Assembly (NCBI RefSeq): GCF_029256985.1
Contig: NZ_JARIDQ010000086.1
Location: 1-41,553, forward strand
Origin: Otariodibacter sp.
GTDB lineage: Bacteria > Pseudomonadota > Gammaproteobacteria > Enterobacterales > Pasteurellaceae
Direction: 5' to 3'
DNA: 41,553 nucleotides
The notes under the pieces are model-generated. The model was not told the origin of the DNA, searched no databases, and saw only the letters and a program-made list of their open reading frames with translations. Of the stretch, positions 38,520 through 41,553 are shown piece by piece. The position numbers were made by a program, and so were the translations under genes. Every line of letters begins with the position of its first letter. Position 1 is the first letter of the stretch.

Positions 38520-38544
38520 CGACGAAATTCTTATAATTTCGTCG
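38520..38544. terminator. Perfect hairpin between aroQ and accB
   Basis: CGACGAAATT (38520-38529) and AATTTCGTCG (38535-38544) form a 10-bp perfect stem with loop CTTAT. On the minus strand only CATTTTC follows, so it may be a partial terminator or attenuator between aroQ and accBC; other functions such as leader regulation are possible. Confidence 0.5.
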
Positions 38545-38578
38545 AAATTAAGTAATTTATACAACTGATCGTATCAGT

Positions 38579-39022
38579 TTATGATTTCTCTGATAAAAAT
38601 GAGATTGCATAATCTAGGGCATACTCATATCCACATACGCCTAAACCACAAATAATCCCTTGAGCAATATCACTTAAATACGAATGATGACGAAAAGGCT
38701 CTCTTGCGTATACATTGGAAATATGGACTTCTACAAAAGGAATTGAAACTGCAAGCATTGCATCTCTCAATGCAACACTTGTATGAGTAAATGCTGCTGG
38801 ATTAATAATGATAAAATCAACTTCATTAAAAGCCTGATGAATACGATTAATAATAGGCTCTTCACCATTCGCTTGAAAATAAGATAACTCAATATTCTTT
38901 TGTAAAGCTAGCTTTTGTAAGCGAGTTTCTATATCAGATAATGTATCTGAACCATAAATATGGGGTTCACGCTTACCAAGCATATTTAGATTAGGACCAT
39001 TAAGTAATAAAATCTTTTTCAT
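38579..39022 (-). CDS. aroQ: 3-dehydroquinate dehydratase, type II
   Basis: A 147-residue enzyme that dehydrates 3-dehydroquinate in the shikimate pathway. It begins [20 protein letters not shown], with catalytic Y23 in [25 protein letters not shown] and VEVHISN. AGGA lies six bases upstream of the start at 39022; an in-frame ATG at 39067 lies within the upstream gene. Family order aroQ-accB-accC. Confidence 0.97.
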   Translation of the reverse strand: MKKILLLNGPNLNMLGKREPHIYGSDTLSDIETRLQKLALQKNIELSYFQANGEEPIINRIHQAFNEVDFIIINPAAFTHTSVALRDAMLAVSIPFVEVHISNVYAREPFRHHSYLSDIAQGIICGLGVCGYEYALDYAISFLSEKS

Positions 39023-39030
39023 TCTATTTC

Positions 39031-39375
39031 CTATAATAATTCTTTCACTAACTCTGGCGGACGGCAAAAACGAGTACCTTTATCGCTCGTGACAAAAGGA
39101 CGGTTAATTAAAGTAGCATGTTCAGACATTAATTGAATAATTTCATCTTCAGCCAAATCCTGACCTTCAATATATTGATGATAGGCATCAACTTCGGTTC
39201 TTAAGGCTTTATCAATGCTAATACCACTTTCTTTAATTAAGTGTTTAATCGTTTCTGGTTCTACTGGTGTTTTCAAATATTCCACAATAGTTGGCTCAAT
39301 TCCAGCTTCTCGAATTAATGCTAATGTTTCTCGAGATTTACTACATTTAGGATTATGATAAATAGTAATAGACAT
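39031..39375 (-). CDS. ArsC-family thiol reductase (YfgD/arsenate reductase-like)
   Basis: A 114-residue thioredoxin-fold protein starting [20 protein letters not shown], with C11 as the nucleophile in the CxxS site, and LINRPFV as the ArsC active-site strand. Glutaredoxin-dependent ArsC proteins look like this, but YfgD-type members often have no arsenic role, and no arsB or arsR is near. It overlaps the CNNM-type stop by one base (TAATG) and ends 8 bases before aroQ, so the three are one operon. Confidence 0.85.
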   Translation of the reverse strand: MSITIYHNPKCSKSRETLALIREAGIEPTIVEYLKTPVEPETIKHLIKESGISIDKALRTEVDAYHQYIEGQDLAEDEIIQLMSEHATLINRPFVTSDKGTRFCRPPELVKELL

Positions 39376-40688
39376 TATTCCTCCACATTGATATCTACAT
39401 CTATATCTTTACGATAAGACACCATTAATTGGTCAATTTTAAAATTTTCAGTATCAATAATTTCAAACTTATATTTGCCATATAAAACAGAATCAGTTTT
39501 CTTCGGGATTTTACGTAACATATACATCATAAATCCTCCGATCGTTTCATAATTTTCTTGGTGAGGAAATTCTTCAATATCTAACGCTCGCATAACGTCA
39601 GCTAATGGTGTTGAGCCTTCAATCAACCAAGATTTTTCATCACGTCGAATAATCTGTTCTTCTTCATTTGAAACGAGTTCTCCCATAACAATACTCATCA
39701 CATCATTTAATGTAACAATACCTACAACGATAGCGTATTCATTAATAATGACAGCAAAATCTTCACCAGAAGATTTAAATAATTCCAATACTTCATAAAG
39801 AGTTAGAGTATCAGGAATATAAAGTACTTTGCGTAATATACGATTATCAGTTAGTGATACTGTTTCTGATTGAAGATAGAGAGTAAGCAACGTGTGAGAC
39901 TCAACATAGCCTAATATTTTATCAATACCACCATCCGAAATGAGTACTTTTGAATGTGAATCTTTTTGTAAGGTTTCTAATACTTCTTGACGAGTAAAAG
40001 AGCGATCTAAAAAGATAATATGCTCCCGAGTAGTCATTGTTGAAGTAACTGTTCTTTGTTGCATATCTAAAATATTTTCAATCAAGTAATGCTCTTGGGT
40101 TTTTAAAACACCTGCTTCTGCTCCTGCATCCATCATTGCAAGAATATCATCTGAGGTCATATTATCTTGTCTAATAGTTGAAATACCCAACAATTTAAAC
40201 AATAGATTTGCGATACTATCAAAGAGTATAACAAAAGGCTTAAACACGATAATAATAAATATAATAATATTCACTAATCGTAATCCAACCTTTTCGGGAT
40301 CAGCCATTGCCATGCGCTTAGGCATAAGATCAGCAAATAAAATAAAAGCGACAGTCACTAATGTAAAAGAGATCCATGATGCGGCACTTTGTAGCCAATC
40401 TGCTTGACTATATTCAGTTAAAAATCGGTAAATGTAAGGGGTAATAGAAGCTTCGCCAACCATCCCACCTAAAATAGCGACCATATTTAATCCAATTTGT
40501 ACAACGGTAATAAATTGGCCGGGATGTTCTTGTAGATCCAAAATTCTTTGAGCTTTTATATTACCCTCATTAGCTAAATTTTGTAACTTAAGCTTCCTCG
40601 CTCCTGCTAGCGAAATCTCGGCAGAAGAAATTATTGAACTCATTACAATGAGTGCAAAAATGATAAAAATAGATGTAAATAATCCCAT
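39375..40688 (-). CDS. CNNM/CorC-family (HlyC/CorC, YtfL-like) transporter
   Basis: A 437-residue protein. The DUF21 transmembrane domain occupies about 1-185 (SSAEISLAGARKLKLQNLAN, QIGLNMVAILGG), followed by two CBS domains (about 205-335; TREHIIFLDRSFTRQEVLET) and a C-terminal CorC/HlyC domain (about 350-430; IEGSTPLADVMRALDIEEFP). The family moves or regulates Mg2+/Co2+. YtfL-like by architecture. First gene of the operon with arsC-like and aroQ. Confidence 0.88.
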   Translation of the reverse strand: MGLFTSIFIIFALIVMSSIISSAEISLAGARKLKLQNLANEGNIKAQRILDLQEHPGQFITVVQIGLNMVAILGGMVGEASITPYIYRFLTEYSQADWLQSAASWISFTLVTVAFILFADLMPKRMAMADPEKVGLRLVNIIIFIIIVFKPFVILFDSIANLLFKLLGISTIRQDNMTSDDILAMMDAGAEAGVLKTQEHYLIENILDMQQRTVTSTMTTREHIIFLDRSFTRQEVLETLQKDSHSKVLISDGGIDKILGYVESHTLLTLYLQSETVSLTDNRILRKVLYIPDTLTLYEVLELFKSSGEDFAVIINEYAIVVGIVTLNDVMSIVMGELVSNEEEQIIRRDEKSWLIEGSTPLADVMRALDIEEFPHQENYETIGGFMMYMLRKIPKKTDSVLYGKYKFEIIDTENFKIDQLMVSYRKDIDVDINVEE

Positions 40689-40748
40689 AATATCTCGTTA
40701 TATTAATAAGCTCGTAAAATTATAATTAAGGATATAACTAATTAAAAT

Positions 40749-40757
40749 ACAAGCGGT
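40749..40757 (+). other. DNA uptake signal sequence upstream of the CNNM gene
   Basis: Perfect ACAAGCGGT followed by TAGATTGTTATATTATTTTG. It lies in the 97-base gap between the HAD pseudogene and the CNNM-type gene. Confidence 0.65.
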
Positions 40758-40785
40758 TAGATTGTTATATTATTTTGTAAATTCA

Positions 40786-41396
40786 TTAATGAAGAATTGA
40801 TAGTGACTCAATAATTCCTTTTTCTGTCACTTGAAAACAGGATTTACAACGTGTAAAAACAAGCTTATCAGATAAACTATCCGAATATCCTGCTTCAAAA
40901 TAAATAGTTTGTTGAAAATGCTCATCTAACATATACAACTTATGATGAGCCATACAACGTGTATGTAATTTAAAATCATTTAAAGATAACTCTGATGCAA
41001 TAAGAGTAATATTGTTATGTTCTAACCATCCTTTATAAATTTTTTGAATAAGTATTTTAGGGCTACCTGAAATAAGCACGACATGATATCCCATATTTAG
41101 ATATTCAGAAAATTTTGCCACTACATTAGAAAAAGGATGGTAAGTAAAAGTCATGGAAAAATTTTCCGCATACTCAAATCGTTTTTGTACTGAACTACCG
41201 ACACCAAGAAAGAAGAAAACTAGGTTTATTCCAATTTTCCAGTAGGTGACATTTTATGTAGCAAAAATCCAATCAAAATAAATGGAAAAAATACACAAGC
41301 GTTGCAATAGCTTTTTCTAATTAGATAGTAGATAAATGCTGTAAAAATATCTTCTTTATGCAGAGTTCCATCGATATCAAAAAAGACATATTTCAT
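40786..41396 (-). pseudogene. HAD-family phosphatase (PgpC/YfhB-like), frameshifted
   Basis: The N-terminal part starts MKYVFFDIDGTLHKEDIFTA (ATG at 41396) and runs to KMSPTGKLE then a stop. A shift of one base restores the frame (IGINLVFFFLGVGSS...) that continues to MTFTYHPFSNVVAKF and the end at 40786. The catalytic motifs are all present across the break: DIDGT (I), LISGSP (II), the HHKLY lysine (III), YSDSLSDKL (IV). It resembles the HAD-IB phosphatidylglycerophosphatase C type, with membrane-helix-like hydrophobic insertion (FFPFILIGFLL). The break is in an AAAA run at about 41240, consistent with a one-A deletion or sequencing error. Confidence 0.8.
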
Positions 41397-41419
41397 TCTT
41401 CTTCTACCTTTAAAACTAA

Positions 41420-41444
41420 AAATGGAATGTCAAACATTCCATTT
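41420..41444 (-). terminator. Rho-independent terminator of dapD
   Basis: AAATGGAATGT (41420-41430) and ACATTCCATTT (41434-41444) form an 11-bp stem with loop CAA. On the minus strand it is followed by TTAGTTTT. It is 10 bases downstream of the dapD stop. Confidence 0.85.
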
Positions 41445-41454
41445 CTAATTTTAC

Positions 41455-41553
41455 TTATTCCTCGATAGAACGTAGTAATTCGTTGATTCCAACTTTACCA
41501 CGTGTTTTCTCATCAACTTTCTTCACAATTACTGCACAATATAGACTATATTC
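41455..41553 (-). CDS. dapD: C-terminal fragment of 2,3,4,5-tetrahydropyridine-2,6-dicarboxylate N-succinyltransferase
   Basis: The last 32 residues and stop codon are in the window: [20 protein letters not shown] and then [12 protein letters not shown]. The segment [25 protein letters not shown] is the conserved DapD C-terminus (diaminopimelate/lysine pathway). The 5' part is beyond the window. Confidence 0.85.
   Translation of the reverse strand, partial: EYSLYCAVIVKKVDEKTRGKVGINELLRSIEE

Noticed and set aside
39031-39375. Arsenic resistance operon (ArsC-like here, ArsA-type ATPase at 13813)
   Set aside because: The two genes are 25 kb apart, there is no arsB or arsR, and both belong to families with non-arsenic members.
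41230-41250. Programmed -1 frameshift in the HAD gene
   Set aside because: The run is only AAAA and lacks an X-XXY-YYZ heptamer with a downstream structure; a one-base deletion is simpler.

Overview
The window looks like a chromosomal segment of a member of the Pasteurellaceae. The DNA is AT-rich, and gene order and protein sequence fit that family (rlmN-pilW, clpP-clpX, divergent ytjB/serB, rpsF-priB-rpsR-rplI, aroQ-accB-accC, divergent lexA/plsB, cyaY-recQ beside cyaA). The 9-base core ACAAGCGGT and its complement recur, often with an AT-rich GCAAA extension. That is the uptake-signal dialect of the Actinobacillus pleuropneumoniae/Mannheimia/H. ducreyi side of the family, not the AAGTGCGGT dialect of H. 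influenzae. Species cannot be named from sequence alone.

Layout. 1-1.2 kb: 3' end of a thiamine-diphosphate decarboxylase and an AEC-family permease. 1.4-9.3 kb: rlmN, pilW-like lipoprotein, sufE/csdE (convergent), clpP-clpX, lpxK and a tiny Trm112-like gene, infA, ytjB/ahpA, serB and yajQ. 9.4-9.65 kb: tRNA-Ser(GCU) and tRNA-Arg(ACG) behind a strong promoter. 9.7-14.8 kb is more accessory: a DAO-family oxidoreductase, a decayed IS3-family orfA, and a cassette of a CstA-type carrier, an 88-aa protein ending in a Cys cluster, and an ArsA/Get3-type ATPase. 14.9-26.6 kb: lolE/lolD, eno, cyaA, recQ, cyaY, lexA with two SOS boxes, plsB. 26.9-29.2 kb: pirin and the rpsF ribosomal operon. 29.4-32.8 kb: two tandem NRAMP-like transporter paralogues separated by two decayed IS1016-type transposase copies. 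32.9-35.9 kb: secreted nuclease, csdA-type cysteine desulfurase, pfkA. 35.95-36.5 kb: an internally deleted IS3-family element sitting in the loop of the pfkA terminator. 36.5-41.5 kb: accC, accB, aroQ, arsC-like gene, CNNM/CorC protein, a frameshifted HAD phosphatase, and the 3' end of dapD.

Most of the window is housekeeping: protein quality control, lipid A kinase, lipoprotein sorting, fatty-acid initiation, phospholipid acylation, glycolysis (eno, pfkA), cAMP synthesis and the SOS regulator. The csdA and sufE/csdE products probably act together although the genes lie about 30 kb apart. The least understood unit is the cstA / Cys-tail protein / ArsA-type ATPase cassette, which has a strong terminator-like hairpin between its first and second genes. 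The clearest evolutionary signals are three kinds of IS debris (IS3-type orfA, IS1016-type, IS150-like IS3), each beside a transporter or a terminator, and a single-base frameshift in the HAD phosphatase.
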